A stretch of DNA of 64,000 nt from assembly GCA_027972325.1 (NCBI GenBank), contig JAPMOS010000091.1, forward strand, positions 94,223-158,222, written 5' to 3'. Shown here in pieces: positions 21,091 to 30,703 of the stretch. Source of the DNA: Paratrimastix pyriformis. Taxonomy: Eukaryota > Preaxostyla > Paratrimastigidae. The position numbers were made by a program, and so were the translations under genes. Positions within the stretch are counted from its first letter, which is position 1. Each line of letters begins with the position of its first letter. Under the pieces are notes generated by a model. The model saw only the letters and a list, made by a program, of their open reading frames with translations. It did not search any database and was not told the origin of the DNA.

Positions 21091-22347
21091 ATGGGTGACG
21101 TGCTCAACTCTCTTCGCAACGACGTAAAGGACAGGGATAACGCCCTTGACCGGATCGTCGCCAACAACGCTTCGTGGGAAAACATCTGTGCGCCCTTCAG
21201 CAAGCTGCTCGTCCTCCAGCCCAAGTGGCCGCATCGACAGAATCTATCGTCCAGCAACCCCGCGACGTACAGCGCTCAAAACACGGTGTACAGCGTGGAA
21301 TCGCCGACTTCAGTGATCGCCACCACCAACGACGTCATCAACACCACGCTCAACATAGTCACGGTGACCGGCGGCACCAACCCTGCCTACAACAACGGTT
21401 ACGCCCTCTCACTCCTTCAGCGCGTCCAGTTCCTCACGAACGGCGAGCAGCTGGCTGACGTCTCTGCTCTCGGGATGTACATGATCGGATGCCGCGCGAC
21501 ACCTCAAGAGCGCAGCAAGATATTTGAGATGTGGAAGATTGGTACCGCTGGCGCAGACCTCCAAAGCGCGCTTACCGCACCGACGCAGCTCAACATCCCG
21601 CTCTATCACGTGGCACCATTCTATCGCGTGGAAAACTTCCTCATCGCTAACCACCTCAACGGGAAGCCACAGTATCAAATCGACTACGCCCCTTACTCTC
21701 GTGTGATCAATGCAGGCGGCGGGACGGTCTCAACTGCACCTGCGCCATCATTCGGCAGCACAACTATCTATGCCGTGCATCCACGCTTCCCCGAAAAGCA
21801 ACTCGATGAGCTCCAGGCAGTCAACAACCCGCAGCGCATGTTCCTCGAAACGTTCAGCAGCTGGGACAAGATCATTCCAACAGGCACGACTGTGATCTCG
21901 GAGCCCTTGACGGTGGATAGCGTGCTCAGCGGCATCATGTTCATGATCACTCCCGATTACGGCAACAGCACTGCGTACGACCCCTACACCGAAGCCAACC
22001 GTGCGGAAGTGCAGTCGTGGTACCTCACTGCGAACGGCCGCGATATCCCCAACCTCGAAACCGACCCCACTGAATATGGCGACTACGTCAACATGAATGC
22101 CAACCTCGGAATGGGCTACGAGCGACAGCCTAAGCGCGTCTACACGCTCTCATTCCCGTACGAGGAGACATGGGAGCACGACGTTAACTTGGGCGTCTTC
22201 CGTGCCGCGACCAGCAGCTCTCAGCCCATCCTGCACATCACTCTCAAGAACGCAACCACGGCGCAGATGCGGCTTCACGTCCTGTTCATCTACAACCGCA
22301 TCGGGGAGGTCAGCAATGGCCAGTTCCACCTGCGCTCAATCTCGTAA
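21091..22347 (+). CDS. Putative double jelly-roll major capsid protein, 418 aa
   Basis: An intact, abundant-type protein: beta-rich, few Cys, many Asn/Thr/Pro, no membrane segment. Position downstream of the packaging ATPase, length near 400 residues and composition fit a double jelly-roll capsid protein. The C-terminal L-H-I-T-L-K-N to L-H-V-L-F-I-Y-N-R pattern parallels the C-terminal T-L-N-V-L-T-Y-G-R-A-W of the B-left candidate at 49171. The two proteins are highly diverged overall. An alternative is a different coat or penton protein. Structure prediction would settle it. Confidence 0.65.
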   Translation: MGDVLNSLRNDVKDRDNALDRIVANNASWENICAPFSKLLVLQPKWPHRQNLSSSNPATYSAQNTVYSVESPTSVIATTNDVINTTLNIVTVTGGTNPAYNNGYALSLLQRVQFLTNGEQLADVSALGMYMIGCRATPQERSKIFEMWKIGTAGADLQSALTAPTQLNIPLYHVAPFYRVENFLIANHLNGKPQYQIDYAPYSRVINAGGGTVSTAPAPSFGSTTIYAVHPRFPEKQLDELQAVNNPQRMFLETFSSWDKIIPTGTTVISEPLTVDSVLSGIMFMITPDYGNSTAYDPYTEANRAEVQSWYLTANGRDIPNLETDPTEYGDYVNMNANLGMGYERQPKRVYTLSFPYEETWEHDVNLGVFRAATSSSQPILHITLKNATTAQMRLHVLFIYNRIGEVSNGQFHLRSIS

Positions 22348-22369
22348 GCAAAAAAGAAAGCATCGCTGC

Positions 22370-22651
22370 TCATTCGATCACCTCAACATCTACCTTCAGA
22401 ACTGGAGGCGCGAACTTGAAGTAGGTCTTCTCTTTCCCGTTGGCGTCATGAAACTGTCGCTTCGCGCAGACACCCTTGTGAATGATATCACCCTGCGGAT
22501 TGATGAACTCAGCCGCATACTTGATCTTCTCATTCTTGAACTCACCGTCTGCTGTGATGCGAATGGACTTTACAACGCCACCAGTAAGCTCCTGAACGCG
22601 TGCCACCATCTTGGTCTGATTCAGCCACTGAACACCTTCGACTTGAGCCAT
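22370..22651 (-). CDS. Hypothetical protein, 93 aa
   Basis: The start at 22651 is chosen because the longer frame upstream is GC-poor and overlaps the 5' leader of the 22730 gene. The small protein has a strand-rich C-terminal half with many Lys and aromatic residues and an acidic end (KVDVEVIE). It is convergent with the capsid gene, separated by 22 bp. No family recognised and no B counterpart found. Confidence 0.5.
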   Translation of the reverse strand: MAQVEGVQWLNQTKMVARVQELTGGVVKSIRITADGEFKNEKIKYAAEFINPQGDIIHKGVCAKRQFHDANGKEKTYFKFAPPVLKVDVEVIE

Positions 22652-22729
22652 TCTTTTGGTGCCGAGAGATTTTTGCATTTTCCGAGATCCCGAAAATCGA
22701 AATAATTCTCCTTTCCCAAAACAAAGCAA

Positions 22730-23059
22730 ATGGAAAGCCCAATTCCGCAAGAAGAACCCGTCGAGCCGTTGCCCAAACCGAGGGAACAGCCCCGATGCTA
22801 TCGGCGACGGCATATTGACCTCACAGAGACGGATCCAGCGAAGCGTAAGGTCGAATATCGAGTCAAGTACAACGCCATGCGCAAGGCAGAAGCCGGAAAG
22901 AGCGAGAAGTATATAACGGTGGACGTGGAAGATGAACTGGTGGCGGCATTAGCGCAGGTGCTCGAGAAAACAATCGAAGAGGCAAAGCCGCTTGCCGAGA
23001 AGCTAGTCCTCCGGATCAAGTTGAATCGAACAGAGCAGGCCTCGTCGCCGACCGCATGA
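22730..23059 (+). CDS. Hypothetical charged protein, 109 aa
   Basis: An intact frame, divergent from the 93-aa gene. It has a Pro/Glu-rich N-terminus, a basic middle (KRKVEYRVKYNAMRK) and an amphipathic helix near the C-terminus. It is the last gene before the right terminal repeat. No family recognised; it could be a small DNA-binding or accessory protein. Confidence 0.5.
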   Translation: MESPIPQEEPVEPLPKPREQPRCYRRRHIDLTETDPAKRKVEYRVKYNAMRKAEAGKSEKYITVDVEDELVAALAQVLEKTIEEAKPLAEKLVLRIKLNRTEQASSPTA

Positions 23060-23084
23060 ACCACTCCCTCTTTTTGCTGATGCG

Positions 23085-23425
23085 ATGAACCGCCGAACTG
23101 GTCATTCTCTCAGCAAGAACACGCTCTTGGCCCCTTTCTCTCGTTGTGCCACTTGCCCTCGACTTCGCCGCCTCGTTGTGCCACTTGCTCCCAAGCGTTC
23201 CCGGGCCCCTATCTCCGTGTGCCACTTGCCCCTCTTCTCTTTCGCGCGTGTGCCACTTGCTTCCCAAATGTCCCAGGGTACCCTCCCACGTTACGCCGGG
23301 GTTGTGCCACTTGCCCTAAAAAGCAACTGGCACACTTGCGAAAAAGTGCCAGTTCCGGGTGCCCCGGATAGCGTACTTAGGGGGTCTCGGACGTTACGCC
23401 GGGGGTGTGCCACTTGCTATTCCTT
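23085..23425 (-). repeat. Right terminal inverted repeat of element A
   Basis: Repeated GTGCCACTTGC motifs, at least seven, are separated by GC-rich spacers. Read on the minus strand, they match the left end of the element, sharing the GGGCCCCTATCTCCGTG stretch and the order of neighbouring motifs. Two copies of a GACGTTACGCCGGGG-type block (near 23300 and 23390) indicate internal duplication. Confidence 0.65.
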
Positions 23426-23439
23426 CAGGTGCCCTGACT

Positions 23440-24239
23440 AATATATATCTAGAGGATTCTTGTCTTTGCGCAATTTCGGAATTCCCGATTCTGCTGCTTT
23501 TCCAAACGGGCGGGGGGGGCTTTCCTGGGTTCGGCAATGATTGGGGGCAACTGCGGCGCTGCGGCGGGTTGGATGGCCCCGACCCCGCTCGCGAGAGATC
23601 GCTCGCTACGCGCGGGCCAACGGGGAAACCGCAAAATATTCCGGCAAACGGGAAACTGCAAAATATTCCGACCAACCAACCAACCAACCAACCAACCAAC
23701 CAACCGACCAACCAACCAACCAACCAACCAACCAACCAACCAACCAACCAACCCACCCACCTATCAACCTAACCACGGCTTTAAAACTGCAATTTTAAAA
23801 GGCCTGAACGGGGAGGTTTACTCCCGACATACCATCGTGCGTGGGTGTAGCACACATAGACAGTGCTCGCGCGCAACCACAAGAAGTCTCTCACCGCCGG
23901 TCCATCCGGGGTTGGAAAGGAGGACGCCCGGCACGCACCACACGGACGCCAAGATCGGCACACGAGATTGGGGAGGCAGAGGGAAGAGGAGGAGCAGATG
24001 GACGTGAAGGAGGGTCAGAAGGGCGAGAAGTGGGAGGAGGTGGTGGAGGGGCGCCAGAACACTCGACTTGGCCGCAGCCGGCTTGGTCGGAGCGGGGCTG
24101 CCCGCGCAAACGGCCCCTTGATCGCCTTCCATCCCGCCTGGGCGAGACCCAAGGCGGACTGCAGAGCGGCTTCCCCTGCTCAGTCTGGACCGGACCAGGG
24201 GCCGGCACCGAGGCGGCAGGGGGCGGAGGCGGGGCGGCG
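23440..24239. repeat. (AACC)n microsatellite and flanking sequence without a supported gene
   Basis: An almost pure (CCAA)n tract runs from about 23670 to 23765, with one G interruption. It follows a duplicated AAACTGCAAAATATTCC-like unit. All six frames stay open through such a tract, so the open frames here have no coding value. The rest may be the 3' part of the degenerate gypsy-like element. Confidence 0.7.
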
Positions 24240-25763
24240 TCACCTCCCGGGCAGGTGTGGAGGTCGCCTCCGTACGCGCAGCCTTCTTGGGCGAGGGGCG
24301 AGGCGAACCCCTTGCATCCGCGTGCTTCGGTGAGCGTGAACGGACGCGGGAGCGGGGAGTCTTGTTGCGCCTCGTCGCCGATGAATCAGATGATGAGTGA
24401 GACCGGGAATGGACACGTCCCGGTCCCCACCACGTTGATGGGTACGCGTAGGAAAACGTTCTGGCGAAGTTGGAGGGTCAGACGAGTCGTCAGTTGAGGA
24501 TGCCGAAGAGTGGCGAGAATGAGATGGTGGAGCGTCGTCTCGAGCTGATGGGAGGAGGTCGGCCCAGGTTCTCGTCTCGCCAGGTGAAGCCACCAGGATC
24601 CGCAGGGTGGAGAGGAGGGTCCTGTTGAGCCTCTCAATAACGCCATGGCTCTGGGGGTGGTGGCTGACATTCACGTGGTGGTCCACCCCCAGAGCCTGGC
24701 AGACTGCCGCGAGCGTTGCGTTGGTGAAGGCAGTGCCGCCATCGGACACGATGGTCTCAGGTGGGCCGTGTCGGCAGATCCATTGTCGAAAGAAGGCGTC
24801 GGTTGTGGTCCGCGCATCCACGCTGGGCACCGCAACAGCCTCAACCCACCTCGAGAACCTGTCGATCATGACGAGGACATGAAGAAGGCGGTCGCCAGCC
24901 GGGGGCAATGGGCCCAGGTGATCCAGATAGACGGCTTGGTATGGGCGCGCGACGACAGTGGTGCCAAGCTCAGGGGCGCGGGAAGGCCGGGCTTTGGCCT
25001 TCTGGCAGAGGGCGCAAGTGGAGCACAAGTCCGAGATCTGTTGCCGCATACCCGGCCAGGTGACAAGTCTCGCGATCCGCTCCAGGGTGCGGGCCGCGGC
25101 CACGTGACCGGCCAATGGGTGGTTGTGGGCCAGGGCGAAGAGACGCTGGAGGACGCCCGATTCCGGGGGCTGGGTCAGGATGATGATACCGTCCGGGCCC
25201 GGTTCGCCCTGGAGCTCGAGGTAGGGCCTGAGGTCATTGACGTCCGGGTCGAAGTCCTCGGGGAGCGTGAGCAGCGCGCATGCGGGGGCGACGCCATCGG
25301 CAGAGGCGTCCGTTGAGAGAAAAAGTGGGAGTGTCGGGTCGCGGTGAAAGAGAGTGGTGGGTCGGGCCAATGCCGCCTGGATGCCGTCAAAAGCCGCTTG
25401 ACACTGGTCGCTCCAGATGAATGGGGCCTTCTTGTCGTTGAGGAGGGTCCAGAGGGGGGCCGCGACAGTGGAGTAGTTGGGGACAAAATGCGACAAGTAG
25501 CCGGCCATGCCCAAATAGGACCTGAGGAGCTCGCGGGAGGAGGGGGGCCGCATCTCCACCAGGGCCTTGATCCGGTCCGGGTCCACATGGTAGCCCTGGC
25601 CATCGACAATCATCCCCAAAAACTTGAGGGCCGGGGGGCAGATCTCGCTCTTCGGGCCCTTGACGCGGAGGTGCTTGTCCCGGCAAGCGGACAGAAAGGC
25701 CTCCAGGGAGTCCATGAAGTGGTCGAATGTGGCGGAGTGTAGGCCGGCATCGTCTTGATAGAA
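24240..25763 (-). pseudogene. Gypsy pol, 3' part: RT C-terminus, partial RNase H, integrase
   Basis: It starts at the catalytic FYQDD of the reverse transcriptase (about 25745-25760), just beside the insertion. The connection domain and an RNase H start (STDAS, about 25305-25320) follow. The chain then passes within about 60 residues to the integrase zinc finger (H-x-H...C-x2-C near 25010-25130), so most of RNase H is missing. The integrase core shows DHLG, SDGGTAF and H-P-Q-S-H-G-V-I-E-R-L-N. The frame appears to drift near 24530 into Ser/Arg-rich low-complexity sequence. This cannot make a working Pol. Confidence 0.8.
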
Positions 25764-27246
25764 TGTTGTTGTTGTTGTTGTTGTTGTAATACTATTTCGA
25801 CTGCCAGTAACTGCGCGCAAAACACAGAAAACTGAAACAGAGGAAAATCCGTTCATCCGGTCGAAACCGGCGGGTAACATGCCGACCTAAACCCCTTCAG
25901 GGGTAGGCGTACAGACGGCATGGCGGGAAGGAGAGAGACTGGAATATCGCCGGGAAACAGAATCGTTCAAACACTTGAGCAATCAAAAGGAACATCAAAA
26001 GAAAGAACGGGGCCAGTAGGGGGACAAAGGGATCCAACACTGAGACACGGGACAAGAAGAACAAAAAAAGGGGGGGGGGCGAAGGATGCAAAAGAGACAG
26101 AACGAAAAATATTCCCGAACCCAGCCTGTGGGGGCGGCGGAACCCATCCACCATGACCTACCACCTCGGTAGGACAGGCGTACTGGGCCCCTGATCCACC
26201 ATCCCCATTCTCGTAGCTCCCTTCCCAAATGCCCACGGTTGGCAACAGGCGAGAGGTCGGAGTGGCTGATCTTCGGAGGCACGGCAGAAGCGGCATGGTC
26301 GGGCGTCGAGGTAGCACGAGCGGGCGCAGCAGGCACAGCAGACAATGGAGACACACCAGCAGCAACAGACAACAACCGGGGCAACAGCGGCAGCAACAGG
26401 CAGAACAGGGGCAGGGGCATGGGTAGGGGCAGGGGCAGGGGCAGGTGCAGGTGCAGGTGCAGGGGCAGGTGCAGGTGCAGGTGCAGGTGCTGTTGCTGTT
26501 GCCGGAGCATGAGCCGCAGTCGGAGCCGGAACAGGTGCCGGCTTGGCAAATGGATTCGCCAAGGTGAGAGGTGCTCTTGGGACAGCGGAAGAGGCAAACG
26601 GATTGCTGGAAGAAGGGGAACGGGCTCTCCTTCTTCCCCGCTGGACGATCGCCATCGATGATCGGGTGGCGAGTTCCACCTCCACCTCCAAGTTGCTTTG
26701 GACCACGGTACGTAGTCTCCCCAACAGATAGGAGGACTCGTTCTGGCTGTGTGCGGTGTTTGTCCACAGACGAGCCGCGCGATGATTCTTGTGGCACGTG
26801 GCAGTCGAAAGTTCGCACATTCGATTGCTGGAACAATAAAGCCCCAAGAAGTTGGAAAATAAACTGGCTGATCGCTTCAGGCTGCTTCTTCGGATTGTCC
26901 TCCAGCAGCATGTGCACCGTGCGTTCGATGATCTCATAGCGTGGGGCCCGGTGCTCATTGACGACCAATGAACTGAAGAGCTTCATAAGCTCCAAACGCA
27001 TCCAAGGAGAGAGCTTGTCCAATGGAGCTGAAGAGGGGGACCACAGATGCCGACCCAACTCATCTTGAAGATACTCTACCATAGGGTCGTCACGACTAAG
27101 GATCTCGGCGTGATCCATAATAAAGTTGGAATCGTCCTTACTGAGCTCGTCATGCTCAGTTGCGATCTCCATGGCCAGAAACGGGCGGAACGCGGAGCAA
27201 AGGGAACGTGTAACGCCGAGACTTCAACCGGGGAGAGTTGATAGAA
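25755..27246 (-). mobile_element. Non-LTR-like insertion inside the gypsy RT, 9-bp target duplication
   Basis: TTGATAGAA occurs at 25755-25763 and again at 27238-27246, flanking 1474 bp that interrupt the reverse transcriptase. On the minus strand the insert ends in a (CAA)n tail (25764-25787). A simple-repeat tail with a target duplication suggests target-primed retrotransposition. No reverse transcriptase is encoded inside, so it is a truncated or non-autonomous copy. Confidence 0.75.
25967..27172 (-). CDS. Open frame in the insertion, helical domain plus low-complexity tail
   Basis: The first 150 codons (26720-27172) encode a helical domain with many acidic residues and no recognised family. 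Beyond that, the frame crosses a GC-rich repeat (about 26380-26500). That repeat reads as Cys/Thr/Pro repeats in this frame and as Ala-Pro repeats in another, so the tail is probably not natural coding. It may be an ORF1-like remnant of the retroelement. Confidence 0.35.
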   Translation of the reverse strand: MEIATEHDELSKDDSNFIMDHAEILSRDDPMVEYLQDELGRHLWSPSSAPLDKLSPWMRLELMKLFSSLVVNEHRAPRYEIIERTVHMLLEDNPKKQPEAISQFIFQLLGALLFQQSNVRTFDCHVPQESSRGSSVDKHRTQPERVLLSVGETTYRGPKQLGGGGGTRHPIIDGDRPAGKKESPFPFFQQSVCLFRCPKSTSHLGESICQAGTCSGSDCGSCSGNSNSTCTCTCTCPCTCTCTCPCPCPYPCPCPCSACCCRCCPGCCLLLLVCLHCLLCLLRPLVLPRRPTMPLLPCLRRSATPTSRLLPTVGIWEGSYENGDGGSGAQYACPTEVVGHGGWVPPPPQAGFGNIFRSVSFASFAPPPFFVLLVPCLSVGSLCPPTGPVLSFDVPFDCSSV

Positions 27247-28077
27247 GTCTGCGTCAGGCACGCCGGCCATCACCTGCTGGATCATCTGCTGGAAGAAGCC
27301 GGCGGCAGTCGCAATGCCGAACGGCATACGGCAGAAAGAGAAGGTCCCCTCGGAGCAGGTGAAGGACAAGTACTGCCTCGAGGCCTGGTCCACGGGTACT
27401 TGGTGGTACCCGTGAACCAGATCAAAATGCGCGAAGAAACGGGCGCCCGCGAACCCGGCCAGCAGGTCCTGGATGGCCGGTAGTGGGAAGGTGTCCAGCC
27501 GAATCAAACGATTCAAGGGAGTAAAGTCTATACAGAAGCGCCAAGTTGGCGGCTTCGGGGCCAGGACGACCCCAAACGTCCACGGGCCCAAGGAGGGTAC
27601 GATGATGTTGGCCTCGGTCATCTCCTTGATCTCCCGCTTCAGGCACTCGGCCTTGTCGCCGTAATACCGTCGGGGTGGGACATGGACTGGGGGAGTCTTC
27701 GGGTCCAGGAGCTCGACATGAAAGGGTGGGACGTCAGCGGCCTGATTGTCCAAGGGGCCAAAGACGTCGCGATAGGCCAGAAGGAGGTCAACAACCCGCG
27801 TGAGCTGGGGCGGGGTCAACACCGCCGTGGAGATCGGGCACAGGAGGCAGGCCTCAGCCAGAAGAGCAGGGTCAGGTCCGCCAGCTCCTGGGTCGGTGGA
27901 GAGAGAAGTGGTGTTCGCGCGCAGGGGCTGCAACTCGGCGTCAGAGTAAGGGCGGTCATGAATGTCAGGAAGGCCCTGGACAAAGTCGGACTCGACCCTG
28001 GGATTGTAGATGGCCCGACCAAGAGCGTAGTCAATGACGTAGCTCTTCAGAAAGCTTTCTGTTGGCCAATACGACAT
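27238..28077 (-). pseudogene. Gypsy pol, 5' part: RT fingers and palm up to the insertion
   Basis: This part shows PPRRYYGDK, a CIDFTPLNRLI block, AHFDLVHGYHQVPV (catalytic Asp region) and MPFGIATA. It ends at a PDADFY segment exactly where the insertion begins; the FYQDD motif resumes at 25760. The open frame running past the junction to 27076 is a readthrough artefact. An N-terminal protease is not evident. Confidence 0.8.
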
Positions 28078-28549
28078 GTCTTGAAGATACCAGAGGACTG
28101 AACAAGGGAGAGAAGAGGTTGTTCAAAGGGGTTTGGGCGGGAGGGTGTGTAAAGACCTGAACAAGGGAGAGAAGAGGTTGTTCAAAGGGGTTTGGGCGGG
28201 AGGGTGTAAAGTACCCTCGGGGGAGGTAGGCTAAATCAGGACACAAGTCAATCAACACAACACCATCCACCGGATACTTTTCTCTACAAGCGGCATTCTC
28301 CACCATGATAATTCCCACAGGCCAAGGAGCATTCCCAGCACCTATAATTCCGTCCTTCCAGAAATTCGCCCGCCAGAATTGGAATGTCCCCGCTTCAAAC
28401 ACCGCAATCTCCCTAACCATTGCGTCGACCTTTTCCATTGTGATCGTCTTGCGGATAATATCCAACCCGCTCCCGATTCCATCTCTGTTCGGCATTCCAG
28501 GTCCGTACGGAATAACCATCACGCACCTCATGGCTCTCGGGTTCTTCAC
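28031..28549 (-). CDS. Hypothetical frame upstream of gypsy pol, 172 aa
   Basis: The first 115 codons look like real protein (VENAACREKYPVDGVVLIDL) but match no family I can name. A retroviral-type protease or gag remnant is possible from position only. The last 50 codons cross the tandem duplication at 28098-28209 and are unreliable. Confidence 0.35.
   Translation of the reverse strand: MKNPRAMRCVMVIPYGPGMPNRDGIGSGLDIIRKTITMEKVDAMVREIAVFEAGTFQFWRANFWKDGIIGAGNAPWPVGIIMVENAACREKYPVDGVVLIDLCPDLAYLPRGYFTPSRPNPFEQPLLSLVQVFTHPPAQTPLNNLFSPLFSPLVSSRHVVLANRKLSEELRH
28098..28209 (+). repeat. Two-copy tandem duplication, 59-bp period
   Basis: A CTGAACAAGGGAGAGAAG-containing unit occurs at 28098 and again at 28157, continuing through GGGCGGGAGGGTGT in both copies. 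It is probably a replication-slippage duplication. Confidence 0.85.
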
Positions 28550-28969
28550 TCTTTCCGCGATTTTCCGAAAGAGCCGGCCAGTGGTCCGATCAATGGAGCT
28601 GTTCCAGGGTTTCTGTGGACGCTATAGACATTGAGATTTCTATAGAAAAAAGCCCGACGCTCTGGCCTCCGGGTTTTCGTGGACAGACCCTCCCCACTCG
28701 GCCTGTCTGTAGTGAGGGCCCGCGGGTTTTCATGAACAGACCCTCCCAAATCCTCCTTGCTTCACTTTCACCTTGCTTCACCCTGACGCACTTCCTCCTC
28801 CTTTTTTCGAGAGAAAACGTCGAGCCTCTAATTTCGGATCAAAAAGAGAACCAGATTCATTACTCGTCTTCGTCTTCGTCTTCCCTTGGGGGTTGGCGTT
28901 GTAGTCGTTGTTGCCAGTGTCGTCATCCGAATTTATCGCCGGCAAACCATTCATCTTCGTCATCATCGG

Positions 28970-29710
28970 CTACCGGCACGTTCTCGGGAAGGGCACGGAT
29001 TCCGGCACGGGTTCGGGCTCAGCCACAAGGACAGGAACGGGCAGAGGAAGGGGCCCAGTTAAGAGGAAGTCCCAAAGGGTAGGAAGCTCGCGCGAGCAGG
29101 TGCTGGTGCGGAACTTGTGGCACTGAATCGACCAGTCATAGGTCTTCCGTTCGTCCGCGGAGAGAGAGAGGTATTCACGTTCGCAGGCCAGGAATACCTT
29201 GGGGAACTGTTCTCCGTAGTAGTCAGTGCGCTCCAACAGGGAACGGTCACGAAGAACCCCTGAGGTAGAAGGGGTAAGAGCGTTCCCAGAGGACGATCTC
29301 ATCGAGCCTCATCGGGCCCTCGATGGGGTGGTCGATGTCGAATGCAGCCTCGGAATCAAGGAGCAGGGTAATGAGCAAGGCTCTTGCTGACAGGCCCCTG
29401 TAGGTCTGCGACGTATCAGAACAGCGTCCGCTGGTCAAGGAAAAAGGACGCCACCGAAAGCGAGAACCATCCGGGTGAGTACCTTGTGCAACTCAACACA
29501 GATGGGAGCGGAGAAATGGTACTCAGTCAACGGCTTCAAAAGTGAACGGGGACGATGAGGCCGGGATTCAGATGTTTCGTGTTCGGGAACCAACTTGCCA
29601 GCAGCTTGGGAAGATCCGTTCGTAAAAGCCTGTCGGCTTAGGTGCACCTCGGTCTTGTCCTCCGGTTGAAAGAAGTCGTAGGTCCTGGAGGAGAGGCATG
29701 AGAAACCCAC
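28970..29710 (-). pseudogene. Diverged copy of the palindrome-arm gene family
   Basis: Broken frames on this strand match the C-terminal half of the gene in the inverted arms. Shared blocks are QAAGKLVPEH, ICVELHKVL, LDSEAAF and TYDWSIQCHKFRT. An intron acceptor of the TCTCCTCCAG type precedes the first conserved block, as in the arms. The family is not recognised. Several frame changes indicate decay. This copy sits just outside the palindrome and may be its older relative. Confidence 0.6.
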
Positions 29711-29804
29711 AACACATCAGGGAAAACAGTAAACAGACCGATTGAGGAGCGGGGAGCAGCGGACTTCGTAGGCGGGGGGGCTTGTCGTGGCGTCATGCCG
29801 GGAA

Positions 29805-30275
29805 GGGGCTCAGGAAGTGGCTCAGGAAGTGGCTCAGGAAGGGGCTCAGGAAGGGGCTCAGGAAGGGCTCAGGAAGGGGCTCAGGAAGGGACTCAGGAAG
29901 GGGCTCAGGAAGGGACTCAGGAAGGGACTCAGGAAGGGGCTCAGGAAGGGACTCAGGAAGGACTCAGGAAGGGACTCAGGAAGGGACTCAGGAAGGGACT
30001 CAGGAAGGGACTCAGGAAGAGACTCAGGAAGAGACTCAGGAAGAGGCTCAGGAAGGGACTCAGGAAGGGACTCAGGAAGGGGCTCAGGAAGGGGCTCAGG
30101 AAGGGGCTCAGGAAGGGGCTCAGGAAGGGGCTCAGGAAGGGGCTCAGGAAGGGGCTCAGGAAGGGGCTCAGGAAGGGGCTCAGGAAGGGGCTCAGGAAGG
30201 GGCTCAGGAAGGGGCTCAGGAAGGGGCTCAGGAAGGGGCTCAGGAAGGGGCTCAGGAAGGGGCTCAGGAAGGGAC
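29805..30275 (+). repeat. 12-bp minisatellite, about 39 units
   Basis: A tandem array of GGCTCAGGAAGG and GGACTCAGGAAG variants. Because the period is a multiple of three, all frames on this strand stay open, giving artefactual frames of 140-204 codons. Variant units are clustered: the GACTCAGGAAG type lies mostly in 29890-30080, and homogeneous GGCTCAGGAAGG runs from 30090 to 30270. This suggests local amplification. Confidence 0.9.
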
Positions 30276-30703
30276 TCGGAACGTCCTCGACGAGAATGAT
30301 CACCTGGCGAGACCGAGTCCGTCTGCTAAGCATGGCATGACTTGCGTGCTTCCTCTGCATTTTGGCGGTTTCCATGCGGGATACTCCAGGGGGTAACAGC
30401 CACTCTTTTCAAAACCAGGAAGTTCAAAATCAGACACAAGGAAAGCACTATTTCTCACGCCATCTCTCTGTTTTGTTCCCCTTGTAGGACGAACTACGGC
30501 TGGCACACGCTCTTCTCGGTGAATGGATCCACGCTGACGGGTTCCGCACAAGATAAAAGTTTTGGTAACAATAGATCAACGAAGGTCTTCTCGATGCGAC
30601 TAGGCTCCAGGGGGTAATAGCCACTCTTTTCAAAAAAACAGGGACACATGGAAAGCGGGAAGAAGGTGGCGGAGAGAGATAGAGACAAAAAGTCTCGGGT
30701 TGT

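Larger units (their letters stand above)
771..23425. mobile_element. Element A: integrated polinton-like virus, about 22.6 kb
   Basis: A GC-rich unit bounded by inverted terminal repeats (about 771-1150 and 23085-23425). It carries a virus-like gene set in two blocks. Replication and integration genes (2.66-10.5 kb, minus strand) are PolB, primase, OBP-type helicase and tyrosine recombinase. The virion block (10.6-23.1 kb) holds fibre, packaging ATPase, myristoylation-type membrane protein and capsid candidate. Length, terminal repeats and the ATPase/capsid pair fit the polinton/polinton-like virus grade. The tyrosine recombinase and primase-helicase set it apart from classical Mavericks. No target-site duplication was seen at the inferred ends, which would be compatible with tyrosine-recombinase integration. 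The exact ends are uncertain by tens of bases. Confidence 0.75.
24240..28550 (-). mobile_element. Ty3/gypsy-like retrotransposon remnant, minus strand
   Basis: Pol domains run in gypsy order on the minus strand: reverse transcriptase (split), a shortened RNase H start, then integrase with HHCC finger and DDE core. No long terminal repeats were recognised at either side. A 1.47-kb insertion splits the reverse transcriptase. Host-derived repeat, unrelated to elements A and B. Confidence 0.8.

Noticed and set aside
23640-23770. (AACC)n tract as a telomere or a coding Gln/Pro/Thr repeat
   Set aside because: It is short and internal, and it does not match the G-rich telomere patterns I know. Open frames on both strands are trivial for this repeat.
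25967-26600. Cys-rich frame (repeated Cys-Thr-Cys-Pro) as a metallothionein-like protein
   Set aside because: It arises from a GC-rich simple repeat that reads as Ala-Pro repeats in the neighbouring frame; probably the wrong frame.
29782-30396. Open frames of 140-204 codons in four frames over the GGCTCAGGAAG repeat
   Set aside because: A 12-bp tandem repeat without stop codons keeps all frames open; there is no independent coding evidence.
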